Position numbers and translations under genes: made by a program | Part shown: piece by piece, positions 19,301 to 27,500 of the stretch | Position numbering within the stretch: position 1 is the stretch's first letter | Layout of the letters: each line of letters begins with the position of its first letter | Notes under the pieces: generated by a model | Databases searched by the model: none | Seen by the model: only the letters and a program-made list of their open reading frames with translations | Told to the model about the DNA's origin: nothing | Origin: a virus | Length of the DNA: 40,287 bases | Virus record (IMG/VR): IMGVR_UViG_3300022920_000015 | Span: 1-40,287 of that record | Reading direction: 5' to 3' (one strand)

Positions 19301-21410
19301 TACTAAACTGTGTGTTACCTCAACTATAAATGTTAAAAAGAAAAAATACAAAGACCAGAGTATAATTGATTATCACGACTTTGAGTTTTCTAGTGAGTTT
19401 GTTGAAATATTTAAATCACAAAATCAATTTAACTTTGGGGTTGATAAAAGTGTATTGTGTTTCTCTAATAAAAAGTATTTAGTAGAAAAAGAATATTTAC
19501 CATTTGATTTAGCACATATAGGTACTACCAAAAACATAGTTTCGCATGGTAGATTAAGAACACACACAGAAAATAGCTATAATAGAAATCTTGGTGTTTC
19601 TAGTAATGGCAACGAAACAACAATTGACACTTCAACTGGATATGTATGTGGAAAACCTTCAATCGTAAGAACATATAAAAAATCAGACCAACGAAAAACG
19701 GAGTATGAAAAAGACTCATTTTGGTTTAATCAAGATAAAAAACATATTAGGCAAAGTGAACCAAGTTTGGTTTACGAAAAACCAGAAACTGATCCAATCA
19801 TATCTTTTAAATTTGAAAACCACGACACATTACGGGATATTACATTAAAAGTTACGAACTTCAATTCAAACGAAACCGAAGAAGCAAACGGAGTGTACAC
19901 CAAAATTAATCGTTCATATAATAATACTCATGTATTTGAAAATGAAAATGGGTACTTTATATACAAAACTGATGAGTGTTGGGTGATGCAAAAATCAAAT
20001 AAATTTAATGATTTACAATTTTTAGAAAATGTGGGGTATGACTATACTACAAGTGAAGCAAAACGAATTGGTGATGATTTAAATGGAAATTTTGGTAGCA
20101 GTTCAAATTTTTCATCCCAAATTGGATTAATAGAAATAATATCTAATAATATAATTGAAAAAACTCCAACACCGACTCCTGAGCAAACTCTAACACCAAC
20201 TCCAACCTCAACACCCACATTACATTCAAACGAATCTCCTGAGACACCTGAGGGTATATTAACACCGTCCCCAACACCAATCACCACACCAACTCCTGAG
20301 ATCAATGATGTTACACCAACACCACAAGATACATTTCAAGTTGATAATGCGTTTTTATTTGAATATGGTGACTTTGCGATTACAACTAAAAAATATGATT
20401 TATCAAAGAACCCACACTTAACAGAGTTAGAAATAGCAGAGGACTTGGACGAACAGAGAATAGTTATTTCGGGTATTATGTCAGTTGAAGAAATACAAGA
20501 CCGAGAAGAAATGCTATCAGACATACCGGATATTGCTAAAAACTTTGGAATGAGTGTTTCAAACTATACGAAGATGATCGATGGAATGATTACGTCGGAA
20601 AATATAAACCAGTATGGTTGGGATTCTAGTAATGTACATACAAATGGTAAATTTAGAGCATTTTATATGTCAAAAAATCAGATGGGTCTTTTACACAAAT
20701 ATGACAACCAACATCTATTTGCAGATTATGGATACTTCATTAAAAGTTGGATTGGTGCCAGACATATAGCAGTAAAAGTACTAAATCAGATTGATCCTGT
20801 TACTGAACTAACAGCCACAACAGGACTACCGGAGGGTGTGTTGTTGTCGTGGAAACCATCGTATAGTGCAAGTTACTTACGAATAGAAGCACAAAATGAA
20901 AACACGACTGAGTGGGTAGTTGTTGCTGACAACATTTCGCAAATAAGAGTGACCGATGGGTATCTCGATTCATCACTTGACCTTAATGAAGAAAGAAAAT
21001 ACAGAGTTATATCAATTGGGGTGTCTGGAAAAGAAACGACGTCAGCAACTACAATTGGGTGGAAGTTGGGAATTCCAGATTCACCTTCATTTTTGAATGC
21101 ATCATACGGAAAATATTCTAATAAAATAGAACTTTCTTGGGATGGGAGTTCACTAAACTCCCAATTCAACAAATCGGAAAGTTTTACAATTCTTAGATCA
21201 GAGACTAATGAATTTGAAGATTTTTCAACTTATGTTGCAATTGCAAATAATATCAAGGAAACTACATATACCGATATCGGTAATTTAAACCCCACTTTGA
21301 TATATTGGTATGTGGTTGTTTCTAATAATGAAAAAACAAAAATATTGACGGAGGATGAGTTTAATAAAAAAGAAAACTGGTCAACCTCGGTGGCGGGTAA
21401 ATTATCATAA
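10335..21410 (+). CDS. Giant baseplate/tail-fibre protein (3691 aa), multidomain adhesin-like
   Basis: One uninterrupted 11-kb frame. Residues about 722-842 contain a block I associate with large tail/baseplate proteins of marine myoviruses (FTLFLGMIGEQFDILHVY, RRVLNNLPYILKTSGTE, IRALFKCYGIPDYLFRIREY); a related piece follows at about 1409-1462 (PSLFENLEKIVPARANLISG, IEPSLLERHKIPPPR). Between them is a LamG-like domain (about 870-1230) interrupted by one copy of a 147-residue domain that is tandemly repeated in the other giant protein. Five copies of an ANGVY module lie near residues 565, 1596, 2379, 2709 and 3171. A chitin-binding-like module (YKVGDRVYHNDLMWECKKD) is at about 2942-2986, a Thr-Pro linker at 3277-3330, and two fibronectin type III domains at about 3486-3668. 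Likely a virion-surface, host-recognition protein; exact tail position is inferred from context after gp6. Confidence 0.8.
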   Translation: MTDILQHTFASKFDIDTNVLRSSSLDSSDFNKIKEREVSGDLFGVNSKDAIEFSAFTQNNELIGWKTIQQTPNYSTRDVSYLNSDGVIERKNISYLKSLYPKTKDGNVLVSPKYELNQLGIMQGEYKVRISYRNDIVGSFENPYKLQIKEISGSRTEIKAVTQSFKNSRNPNQISFNFEYGNFLNKQVVVAHVIERLKNILKNKTFVSELESNEFSKKTSDYSLYIDKAKTSFSLTELQILKELDSIYTNLKDTYKNYLYGSYNEVFSQSRFYTDYINLIDYTLNTFSRFVQEDNADLKMFYKYMMIQMFDEDEVSSVFKKRFDTYLLNGMNFGNGLFVPFLKYTSYTDESLSSESNDVLLIKLLTPLDESITEDVNFYISQNPYSDDIVKSIILRSLVEKSSTTFKLRGPDISTKLTSNATKKFSLSDEEESQLSEDDVNSAENHFKTTNTEIENLNIDYSDFKNFVKFSSARARLDNFVLKLTNISKLKFKIQETVRKINKLNNDVSDGFLTAIEANRSIEILKNEDIRKYNEGIVEIFKTFTPYDKFLYYDNNTSSWPRETSFNINGFDGSTDGANGLYKLHASRKYDLDKVFLNENNHSWKIIWDYTVSKWKLFNEDTDIFIYSGTANLNSGFSANDNNNIGFANQSSLFKLSLLEGEYTEGTAIFPPELIPTKIIDFQKSDGFSWYKSKAKEAELHDKYNDESLYNSLPEFLVRTNENEEFTLFLGMIGEQFDILHVYTENMTEMASARNSIKKGIPNQLVWFVMNSFGVRLSGRTSDQLTIGKKFEENRDIVWRRVLNNLPYILKTSGTETSIRALFKCYGIPDYLFRIREYGGINYNTDLDESDTSFKIDTLDYALQINQSDQYLDIPINFEIGEENEASIELKLSVGKEFFENTNDTITFEKQNSATLPSNIGISVGIERLIDSDDDYIIGSSKPKFYTKGKNQDSFIPEMWKTENSVIAISWKNFREGVSFSYPKVNAGTEPSFVTIYSDRGKLEDGTYDPLYTLAEIGAQDTLNGEVVRLSFSFSQDPDATSGEFRNDEHNLDFRFEGSVTGNHYTISELKQNGYLNNSGYYSILQSNKNWEFGIHRDSTFKEDYGKFYLNFYNTDGILVCPSKLSNPIYFDDNVEYDILITSKQSNINTDSVISMCVKRMYDSAEVFSSQEDLVVTKYTSNNIIQTKNLYFGNYNQQTNFRGTIDKLRIYTTAISEKRFIGHINNNQGYDIDNYIELESVLLTKINFDHPYSLISEQSESPTSPMGVGTIKNYALSPHKQDVIAYNFTSTTYPYHFVGKNRSEISNLPAMGGKSFNNDKIRIETQEKVSELNPYSRSTKKSKDRHTVDSNTLGVYFSPTDITNQEIIRFFGQINLGEFIGNPQETYNHCYKKLEGLRKIFFKHGFGKLDIQKYFNLIKSYIDPSLFENLEKIVPARANLISGLLIEPSLLERHKIPPPRIQSTSWIDLEDNAHSDKEKITEILNINFDLGLSNRNIATFGNERTYLINKKADYKITHDSDIKVFKNESEFTFDYNYCGKLVGEDITDSTRDIFTVHGITEQKGKLFKVEKIKEKKTIGVQYTGKLVNYDIFFNDGIQISGFTDGMETANGIYEFKFKGTSGFPVFTNQSRMWWVFYSSLKMRWIIASDNTIDGGKYLALNQGRQYENYTWVGGNKIADSNTHTPEWFSTGFNNSIQSDNLPQRDVDYFGRVNFISKYDRFIECDAYIHGWVNAELYGIYKGELTERVFSDESGFKNISKPSDNYTFSGDKKYVFLNGNFKGKLQNGWVGSDQIQQTESDKNIRVVGFFDGKKYESCDKPYYTSGLINSLVSFDNRDKLVFDFRNYSSNQVRFSSKNFDNVNLVKIPNSLNYSNDVNFKFISDYNIKNQGISDVVDLSSGQVKKKHIHKTTDIFYSPDVYDISVTHDIKLKTNSILKIQFLAKGINFKVNRNVTVRINECNLKFNFHKNEYKNCEIISRGNNFQPGSVYNQQGEKIKTNTRNLIKNIKESVNYISNEKTINNFEKNILTKEDYSLVYVGESLDNFDFMFLISLESTSEVTSNLKSENFFQNTLITRQTNETQFQPTPMHTNNIPQFVRGIDLIKNGMGYTGQEEVEIYGNRPANWKSSWPQKIKAYKLFNIDTLSGQITGIKPDNFLITGINWITDNTITFNDTPKIKIENPTTDSRYTKKEKAELRIITGEPTPAVSSVVTLQNYVDLELGDTIGKSLSSANMYFEGRDSVKYDTGLIHTKKINIQTSEKTSSKRLNATEVIVFSNESILDFELYLDAKIKEVMRSDVCGNETPISSDTYEVQITNFYEEDGDIDYGITYTKNRELVNNFFVILNEEKTSEIGEFISDEQYVNKISKINDNKYSDGYVRINGFTAKQASANGVYRFRNDISYCDKFDAYNIPIPTYTNENREWIITYDDDIRKWKLRNIKNLNFIVSNTKYLEDGFLANKNNNQGFYTGKEVLVNSDNTVDQNGFVYDTSKQIIGNKFQEANVSVSNRFKIVPNKLLFKLEKQNFNNFLIWKINIKSKTNNKFIYEIPLVYINSDSQDELFLDKYNSIENKLKLLDIMQYQETSACNLNFQNAIVWKLKSTNEQSGEFSNRSKINTQGLTHLNATCFSKDKNSFLGGRYSYVVDKIINENSSVVEFSRLNRAWKLKTLSRDVSLLMNNKYPRCGVYKTTTKNIYGICEYKTADGNGNLAIELRNLTDEYEGANGVYYSYGYLETGEYLFRNNNSNWLFHTSNNGETWELRNDRLHPTLTIEQHSQVDQVGVYTNTSETLKFYINFEIDFIFEDTRDFLNVDVESLRLKSDIGGLLVYNKTGYEKNISDDMKLTVEVGVVNAEKISKYWSSIPCKTERSVSDFYTHNNLFLKSKNEVYVDEGGFDKFKLNFIVENSKDILHTDVEYDTDLSQHSNDIPHVIENFYDNSFKTNVKYKVGDRVYHNDLMWECKKDIPDNRSVIPGVDFDTGNHWKIYSNNYTKLCVTSTINVKKKKYKDQSIIDYHDFEFSSEFVEIFKSQNQFNFGVDKSVLCFSNKKYLVEKEYLPFDLAHIGTTKNIVSHGRLRTHTENSYNRNLGVSSNGNETTIDTSTGYVCGKPSIVRTYKKSDQRKTEYEKDSFWFNQDKKHIRQSEPSLVYEKPETDPIISFKFENHDTLRDITLKVTNFNSNETEEANGVYTKINRSYNNTHVFENENGYFIYKTDECWVMQKSNKFNDLQFLENVGYDYTTSEAKRIGDDLNGNFGSSSNFSSQIGLIEIISNNIIEKTPTPTPEQTLTPTPTSTPTLHSNESPETPEGILTPSPTPITTPTPEINDVTPTPQDTFQVDNAFLFEYGDFAITTKKYDLSKNPHLTELEIAEDLDEQRIVISGIMSVEEIQDREEMLSDIPDIAKNFGMSVSNYTKMIDGMITSENINQYGWDSSNVHTNGKFRAFYMSKNQMGLLHKYDNQHLFADYGYFIKSWIGARHIAVKVLNQIDPVTELTATTGLPEGVLLSWKPSYSASYLRIEAQNENTTEWVVVADNISQIRVTDGYLDSSLDLNEERKYRVISIGVSGKETTSATTIGWKLGIPDSPSFLNASYGKYSNKIELSWDGSSLNSQFNKSESFTILRSETNEFEDFSTYVAIANNIKETTYTDIGNLNPTLIYWYVVVSNNEKTKILTEDEFNKKENWSTSVAGKLS
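13161..13590 (+). repeat. Single copy of the SWKNFREN domain, apparently inside a LamG-like domain
   Basis: About 145 residues (PKFYTKGKNQDSF ... ISWKNFREGVSFSYPKV ... TLAEIGAQDTLNGEVVRLSF ... GSVTGNHYTISELKQ) that match the eight tandem copies at 26995-30710. Flanking sequence on both sides (ASIELKLSVGKEFF before; GTIDKLRIYTTAISEKRF after) reads as the two halves of one LamG/concanavalin-like sandwich. Confidence 0.85.
19158..19292 (+). other. Chitin-binding-like (CBM5/12 type) module in the 3691-aa protein
   Basis: Segment with the spacing Y-K-x-GD-x-V-x-(H/Y)-x(3)-WEC ... P ... HWKIY, typical of small carbohydrate-binding modules with exposed aromatics. The resemblance is by motif only. 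It would fit glycan binding by a host-recognition protein. Confidence 0.45.
20163..20324 (+). repeat. Thr-Pro-rich linker in the 3691-aa protein
   Basis: Encodes about 54 residues of TPTP-type sequence (TPTPTPEQTLTPTPTSTPT, TPSPTPITTPTPE). It separates the large N-terminal part from the C-terminal fibronectin type III pair and is the same linker style as at the left edge of the window. Confidence 0.9.
20790..21340 (+). other. Two fibronectin type III domains at the C-terminus of the 3691-aa protein
   Basis: First domain: VTELTATTGLPEGVLLSWKP, with YLRIEAQ and KYRVISIGVSG strands. Second domain: SPSFLNASYGKYSNKIELSW, with FTILRSE and YWYVVVSNN. Both show the Trp in strand B and the Tyr in strand F typical of FnIII, a common decoration of phage tail proteins. 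Confidence 0.8.
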
Positions 21411-21417
21411 AGTAAAC

Positions 21418-22314
21418 ATGAATACTATACATAAATTATATTCCGAAGACACGGAAAAGGTGGATGCAGTTTTATATAACGGTAAACTTATCAGTGCAGG
21501 ACAAAATCGAGGTTTTAAAACCGCTGTTGAATTTAACAATGACGCAGATTTAAATGAAACAATTCAATCATTTGCTGATATCAATTGCGATAGTTTTTCA
21601 ACAAGAGAACTTTCTCTTTCCTTTTGGATACACCCAAAAAATAACAGCTTTAAAAACTCACCAATATTCGTAAATGAAGACAACGACAAATTAACGGGTG
21701 TTTTTTACAATTGCGGAGATGATGGTGAGGGAAATTTAGGGGTGTGTTGGAACGAAGATAAAAATAACCAACCCACAAAATTTGATGTAAAAATATCTAA
21801 CTCTGGATGGGTACATTTTATTGTCTTATTTGAAAAAGAAGGTATCACTAGAGTGTTTGGAAACGGAAAATATCTTTTTAAACACGACATGGGTCGGGCT
21901 TTAGAAAAAGTAAAATTTTCAAATATGAAACTCGGAGGATTTTCCGGATGGATTGACGATTTTAATGTGTATCACTATCCATTAAAATATGGAAGGGTCA
22001 ATTTAAACCAACTTGCAACACAGAATGTCTCTTACTTATTTAATACAAGCAGAAAAACCGGAGATTTATCAATTCCGGTTGACATTGATTTTGAAGAAAA
22101 GAATGAACCATTTTATTATTTGCAAAATAATAAATTCGTAGAAGCACATGAAAATTACAACTTACAAAAGCAAAACAATCAAAGTTATTTTGACGAAGAA
22201 TCTATGCATCAAATTTTAGGTGGTGAAAATGATGGAAAACTCACAGAGGCCTCCGGTGCATTTAGAACCTTTTTGGGTAAGATATACGATGAACCACCAA
22301 ACGAAGACGAATAA
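21418..22314 (+). CDS. LamG/concanavalin A-like structural protein
   Basis: A 298-aa protein from ATG 21418. An in-frame ATG at 21355 would overlap the giant gene by 56 nt, and the extra 21 residues look like an out-of-frame reading of that gene's end, so I prefer 21418. The fold signature is LamG-like: LSLSFWIHPKNN, GWVHFIVLFEKEGITRVFGNGKYLF, and GGFSGWIDDFNVYHYPLKY, the same closing pattern as the LamG region of the giant protein upstream (GTIDKLRIYTTAIS). Such domains bind glycans or serve as trimer decoration in tail fibres. The C-terminus is polar with Gln/Asn runs. It lies seven bases after the giant gene and is probably a partner structural protein. Confidence 0.75.
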   Translation: MNTIHKLYSEDTEKVDAVLYNGKLISAGQNRGFKTAVEFNNDADLNETIQSFADINCDSFSTRELSLSFWIHPKNNSFKNSPIFVNEDNDKLTGVFYNCGDDGEGNLGVCWNEDKNNQPTKFDVKISNSGWVHFIVLFEKEGITRVFGNGKYLFKHDMGRALEKVKFSNMKLGGFSGWIDDFNVYHYPLKYGRVNLNQLATQNVSYLFNTSRKTGDLSIPVDIDFEEKNEPFYYLQNNKFVEAHENYNLQKQNNQSYFDEESMHQILGGENDGKLTEASGAFRTFLGKIYDEPPNEDE

Positions 22315-22331
22315 AAAATCTTATATATAGA

Positions 22332-22338
22332 TATTTAC
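22332..22338 (+). promoter_or_regulatory. TATTTAC element in 58-nt intergenic gap (candidate promoter)
   Basis: GATATTTACATG lies about 35 bases before ATG 22373 in an A/T-rich gap. It is a variant of the TATTTAT heptamer in the other larger gaps; this position would leave a leader of about 28 nt. Inference from recurrence only. Confidence 0.3.
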
Positions 22339-22372
22339 ATGAAATAATTTTAAATTAAATATATATATTAGT

Positions 22373-23044
22373 ATGGGTTATCTAAATAATGAAACTATAA
22401 CCGTTCATGCGGTTCTTACACGAAAGGGTAGGGAGTTACTTGCTTCGGAAAATGGTCTAAATATCACGAGTTTCGCACTTGCTGATGATGAAATAGACTA
22501 TACACTATACGATCCGAATCATCCAGAGGGATCACAATACTATGATTCTGCACTTCGCAACATACCTGTATTTGAACCACTTACTGATGAAACACAGTGT
22601 TTAAAATATAAACTAGTAACACTTCCTCCTGGAACAGAATACATTCCTACCATTAAACTTGGCCAACAAAACATTATTGTTGACAAGACATACAATGGAG
22701 TGATTAATATTACACCTACGACAGAACCTGTATACAATACCTCACTTGGATATACTGCGGTTTTATCAAACAGAAATGTAGGAACACTAACAGGTACGGG
22801 ACTTGATATAGAAGCTTCACAAACAGCTTCTATATTTTTAGGAGACACCTCAAGTGAAATGGCAACTACTGAAGTTGGGTTTTCTTTTACATTTAAACCA
22901 AACAAAAGCATAACAACTGACCAGCGGGCAACACTCACTATAATTGGAAACGAGAGTGGGGGTTCTACTTCAATTCCAGTTGTCGTAACAGTAGTTTCGT
23001 CGAGTGAGAATTCAGAACAAGATACACTTAATACATTCCTATGA
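22373..23044 (+). CDS. Phage structural protein with C-terminal Ig-like domain
   Basis: A 223-aa protein. The N-terminal about 95 residues (MGYLNNETITVHAVLTRKGRELL, NITSFALADDEIDYTLYDPN, ETQCLKYKLVTLPPGT) form a pattern I associate with small virion proteins of marine T4-like phages, where the segment is strongly conserved next to large tail genes; I cannot give it a T4 name. The C-terminal half is all beta and Thr/Ser/Val-rich (ITPTTEPVYNTSLGYTAVL, RATLTIIGNESGG, IPVVVTVVSS), most like an Ig-like decoration domain. The stop overlaps the next start (ATGA), so the two are coupled. A 58-nt gap upstream suggests a transcript may begin here. Confidence 0.72.
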   Translation: MGYLNNETITVHAVLTRKGRELLASENGLNITSFALADDEIDYTLYDPNHPEGSQYYDSALRNIPVFEPLTDETQCLKYKLVTLPPGTEYIPTIKLGQQNIIVDKTYNGVINITPTTEPVYNTSLGYTAVLSNRNVGTLTGTGLDIEASQTASIFLGDTSSEMATTEVGFSFTFKPNKSITTDQRATLTIIGNESGGSTSIPVVVTVVSSSENSEQDTLNTFL

Positions 23045-24459
23045 GCATATACAGAGAAATAGAACAAACTGACAAAGTTTTTGGTCGAGTCCGAAAGGTA
23101 TCCTCTGGATTATTTTCAACTGGATTTGAGTGCATAGATTTTTATATGGATCAGTCTGAAGTTTCCAGCAACATAAGTGGTTGGATGGAGTTAACGCCGG
23201 ATGAACTTACACCAATTTCGTATGTAAGTCCAAAGTTCGATGACTTTGGAAATGTTACTAACTATATTGCAGATGATGTAGTGCTCGAAGGGGCTGACAC
23301 AGGAACACTAAGTGCGAACAAAAAAAAATGGAACGACGTGTCATTCGGAGATTATTATGTAAATGTGTACAATGAACCAACATATGTTGACGGAGTTCCA
23401 AACGACAATTCCACTTCACAATTTTCTATATCATATGGAAACAAACACGGATATGGATCACTAAATTCCGATTTATCTACATCTGTCACAAAAGCAGTTT
23501 ACAACCAATACAAAAATATATTACTTGGACCAGGTGACTCTAGTTGGACATTTGCGTTGGATTCAAATACCAACGCATTTAAAGATAGAGATTCGATATA
23601 TGTGATAAATTTTGCATCATCTCAGTTAAAAGAAAAGTTTGATCCGGGTAATCTTGAGTTTAGACTAACAATAACACATGACGATATTACTGTAACTGAG
23701 ACATTTAGAGATGATAGTAGATTTACGACAAGTTCAACTAAGAACACATCCACGGGTAAAGTATATCAGATAGTCACTGGTTCTATTGTCGATGAGATGT
23801 CAGATGACAAACGATACGCATCTGGATCAGGAGAGGGGTCAGGTGAAGGATTTGGGTTCGCATATCCTGATTTAGGAATTCTCGTTTTAAACCCGTTTGC
23901 GTTGTCGTGTCACTTAGGAAGCAAAATAGAAGAAGAACTAATTAGCAGAGGTGAATCGGAACAGGCGTCGGCAAAAAATAACAAAGCCAGACAACTCAGT
24001 TGGTATGGAAAAAGTGATCCGGTTGTAATAAATACAAGTGAAGAACTTGGTTCAGCTGATATGCAATATGGAACAGAACGCAATCATCAAAATTTTATGA
24101 AGTTGTTTACTTGTATTAAATCAGGTGGTTCGTTTAAGGCAAGGAGCACGGAGTTTGTACCATCCAAGCACTATTTTATACGAGTAAAAAATACAGACTT
24201 TAACTACAGTAATAATCCTTCATTTGTATACGGAGGAAAAGAAGCAACCCAAATTCATGAAGAAGGTTCGGGTCCTAATCGTGACTATTGGATTGGTAGA
24301 CTGCGTCATGAAGATTTTATTGATGATCCGAAGTCTTACATTACTACTGTTGGTTTGTATAACGAAAACAACGAGTTGGTTGCAGTTGCAAAGTGCAGTG
24401 TTCCAATTTTAAAAAGTTTTGATACAGAAACATTGATAAAAGTAAAACTAGACTTCTAA
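23041..24459 (+). CDS. Phage structural protein with conserved ITTVGLY C-terminal motif
   Basis: A 472-aa beta-rich, probably virion protein. No signal peptide, membrane segment or catalytic motif. Recognisable pieces are an internal Gly/Ser/Glu run (GSGEGSGEGFGFAYPDLGILV, about 260-280), a NYSNNPSF segment, and a C-terminal end YITTVGLYNENNELVAVAK ... LIKVKLDF. The same end pattern closes the 3136-aa protein (YATTIGLYSGLELAMVAKLG ... FLIKFDN), which suggests a shared assembly or attachment role. I recall similar ends in structural proteins of marine myoviruses. It is coupled to the upstream gene by a 4-nt overlap and followed by a 42-nt A/T-rich gap. Confidence 0.75.
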   Translation: MSIYREIEQTDKVFGRVRKVSSGLFSTGFECIDFYMDQSEVSSNISGWMELTPDELTPISYVSPKFDDFGNVTNYIADDVVLEGADTGTLSANKKKWNDVSFGDYYVNVYNEPTYVDGVPNDNSTSQFSISYGNKHGYGSLNSDLSTSVTKAVYNQYKNILLGPGDSSWTFALDSNTNAFKDRDSIYVINFASSQLKEKFDPGNLEFRLTITHDDITVTETFRDDSRFTTSSTKNTSTGKVYQIVTGSIVDEMSDDKRYASGSGEGSGEGFGFAYPDLGILVLNPFALSCHLGSKIEEELISRGESEQASAKNNKARQLSWYGKSDPVVINTSEELGSADMQYGTERNHQNFMKLFTCIKSGGSFKARSTEFVPSKHYFIRVKNTDFNYSNNPSFVYGGKEATQIHEEGSGPNRDYWIGRLRHEDFIDDPKSYITTVGLYNENNELVAVAKCSVPILKSFDTETLIKVKLDF

Positions 24460-24489
24460 AGAATACGTGTAAATATTTTAATACAAATA

Positions 24490-24496
24490 TATTTAT
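24490..24496 (+). promoter_or_regulatory. TATTTAT element before the 3136-aa gene (candidate promoter)
   Basis: TATTTAT lies five bases before GTG 24502 in a gap with no Shine-Dalgarno. The arrangement is nearly the same as at 1562-1573. If it is a -10 element, the mRNA would be essentially leaderless. Inference. Confidence 0.3.
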
Positions 24497-24501
24497 ATAT
24501 T

Positions 24502-27500
24502 GTGATAAAAGTATTAAAACTATCAAATAAGTCGGTTACACGATTTAATACTAATAAAAAATGGAATTATAGTACACTTGATTCTGGTAGCAATATAGTC
24601 CTAGAGCAAGGTGATGATATTCCATTATTTTCGTCTGCGACAAACAAATTATCAACAGAACAAAATAACTCTGAGTTTAAGTTGAATATGAGGGTCGGTA
24701 AAAAAGTGACTGGTACTTTTTTCTCAAAAGACAGTAAACACTATAATTCAAAAAACGAACCTTTGAATTATGACGGTTCATATCAACGGGTTGTATATAA
24801 CAGTGTAAAGCATTTATTCTACAACGACTACGGAACGATTGGAGATACTGAAAACGATCATCACTACAAAAACCCAATGAACATTTTCGGAAGTGAAACT
24901 GGAATCTATTCACCACAAAACTTTAATTCAAACACACTTGAAGTAGATAAAAGAAGCGAACGCAGAATATTGAAAGATGAGGTTACCGTTCTTGAGATTC
25001 CGGCTGGGGTGTTTGGTGAAAAAATAAAACCGGGTACGTTAAAAATAATAGATCATAGCTCTGAATATGAATCGATAGAAATTGTTGATGATGGAAACAC
25101 CAACTTAGTTGTGGGGTCTGATACCTTTAATAGTATATCTGAATTAAACTTGAATTCGTTTTTTAGTTCAATATCTGAAACATCATCTGTAGATAGTAAG
25201 ATAACTATTGATTACACCGATTTGTCGTATGGATATGCAGTTGACTCACACGGAGACTTCTTAGTCACCGGAGCTCCCATATTATCAACATCTCCCTCAG
25301 AGAACCAATCGGGTCGTGCATCTTTGCATAAATTCAATACAACAACTAAGCAACATGAATTAGTAAAAAACTTTTATTGTCCATTTACACAAAATGGAAT
25401 TGCACAAGAAAACAGAAATGATAATTGTCAGTTTATAATAACAGAGTTGGATGATGTTATATCAACCGAAGATTTTTTGGTAAATGATAACTTTGGAAAA
25501 TCTGTTTCAATTAACGAAACGATATGTGCAATAGGATCTCCTATGTCACATATAAATGGAAGAAACAACGATCAACCAACTGGTCATGTTTTTATTTATG
25601 AAAAAGATAAAGGTGGAAAAGAAAATTGGGGGATTGTAAATGTATTTGAAGGAACACCTGACTCTGAGTTTGGAGCTTCTATCTCAATTGATAAAGATTT
25701 TATAGCAATTGGATCACCCAATTTTGACAATGGAACAGGATGTGTTTATTTATTCAAAAAAACAAAAAGAACAAAAAAACATCCCTGGATCAAGACATCG
25801 TCTGTGTACGATTCGTACAAATGGAATGATGTGTTATCCAAATACGAAGGAGTTCCGACTCAAAACACAGAGAAGTATTCCAAGTATCTAAAAGAACGTG
25901 ATAGAATCGTTTCACATCGGATTTCAAAAACAATCAAAGAACTTAAAAACGCAAGAGATGCAGGAATTATGTCAGATGTAGAATATGGCCAACGTGTACC
26001 AACAAAAGACGATTATAGTGAGGTATTTCCATATAACTATTTATATACGGACAATAATCAAGATTGTGATAATAAATCTGTAAATTGGTATAACCAAAAA
26101 ATATGGAGCAAGAATACTCATCCAGCAACTCGTTGTCAATTTTCTGAAACTGAAAAAAACTTTAAGAAATCTGTTTGGCCTGGATATATGACAGATGAAA
26201 AAACTGACCTATATCTACCAAATCCTGATCACGAACAAAACAAAGATAACAAGTGGGCATATCGTTGGAAACTGCAAAATGTTGAGGGTGGTGCGGAGTC
26301 AATTCATTTATTTGGTGAAGAAACCATGTGTGAGTTAGAAGAAGTATCCATGTTTTCAGACTCGGAACTGAACTCATTCGGAGATGATAGTGGGTTTCCG
26401 TTGACAGAGTATTCGGAAACACCAAGAGAATCAATCGGTGATACAACATTTGATTTGGTGGGAACTATAAAGTCACCTGATTTGAGCAGTAAACGATTTG
26501 GTGAGAAGGTAGTTATTAAAGGAAACAAGTTATATGCGTCAACATACTCAACTGATCTGCCACGATGTTATATGTTCACCAAAACTACAAATAAACATGG
26601 TTGTGAGGTATGGGACTTAAAAAATACAATAACTGAAACAGAGTTGGTAGGGCATACATCTGAGTCATATGTAGATGAAACGGCTTTCAAGTCGGCAGAA
26701 ATAAACCACTATGACACATACTTTGATATTAAGGTGTGTCCAAATACACAATCCAACTCAGAGTCAAGTGGAGTGGATGTATACGATAATTGGATATACA
26801 GTTTTGATCAACCTATTTTGAATTCGGAGTATAAAATACAAGGTGGGGTGAGGGTTAACAAATGCGACTCTATATGTAAAGACTTTAACACATATAAATA
26901 CTACTCAAGGTTTGGAAAGATAAACACAAATCTATCAGCGCAGATACCTGCCAATTACGGAACATCTGTAGATCTACCTATGTTAGACACATCTGCAAAT
27001 TTTTTTAGTAAACCTGAGTTAGCAGATTCGTTTTACCACCCGTCCGAAAACTCAACTGGAGTATCGTGGAAAAATGCAAGAGAAAACGTTTCGTTTGTAT
27101 ATACAAATGTTGAACCTGGAACTTTTCCAAACTTCATGACGATATATTCAAACGAAGCTAAACAAGAGGACGGAACATACGATCCAATTCACACACTGAT
27201 AGAAATCGGTGCACAAGAAACTCTGAATAACAAACCTGTTAGATTAATAATAAACAGTGGACTTGGTGACATAGAACACTTTTATGAATTTTTATATCGT
27301 GGGTCAATAGAGGGTACTCATTACACAATAAATGAACTCAAACAATCAGTAGACTTTGACTGCACCCTCCCTCCGAACAACGGACATTATGAAATAATTT
27401 CTAATGAAAATTTCGTAGATTCACTTGGCAATAAACCAAATGCAAAGTTTTTCTATAACACAGAAAGTGATTCTACATACTCCGAACCGTGGACATCCGA

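Larger units (their letters stand above)
12029..20070 (+). repeat. ANGVY module, five dispersed copies in the 3691-aa protein
   Basis: Each copy has a short strand (INGF/ISGF/LRNL/VTNF), a spacer, the motif (A)NG(V/L/I)Y, then a hydrophobic strand, then W-x-(I/V/F) with YD, and finally W-x-(L/I/M). Copies start near 12029 (DGANGLY), 15121 (METANGIY), 17467 (ASANGVY), 18460 (YEGANGVY) and 19846 (TEEANGVY). A sixth, more diverged copy is in the other giant protein near 31444 (IETLNGVY). The coordinates given span all five copies, with unrelated sequence between them. Confidence 0.75.

Noticed and set aside
21355-21417. Upstream ATG for the LamG-like gene
   Set aside because: It would overlap the giant gene by 56 nt, the adjacent GGAGG has no spacing to the ATG, and the extra residues look like noise. 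ATG 21418 is preferred.
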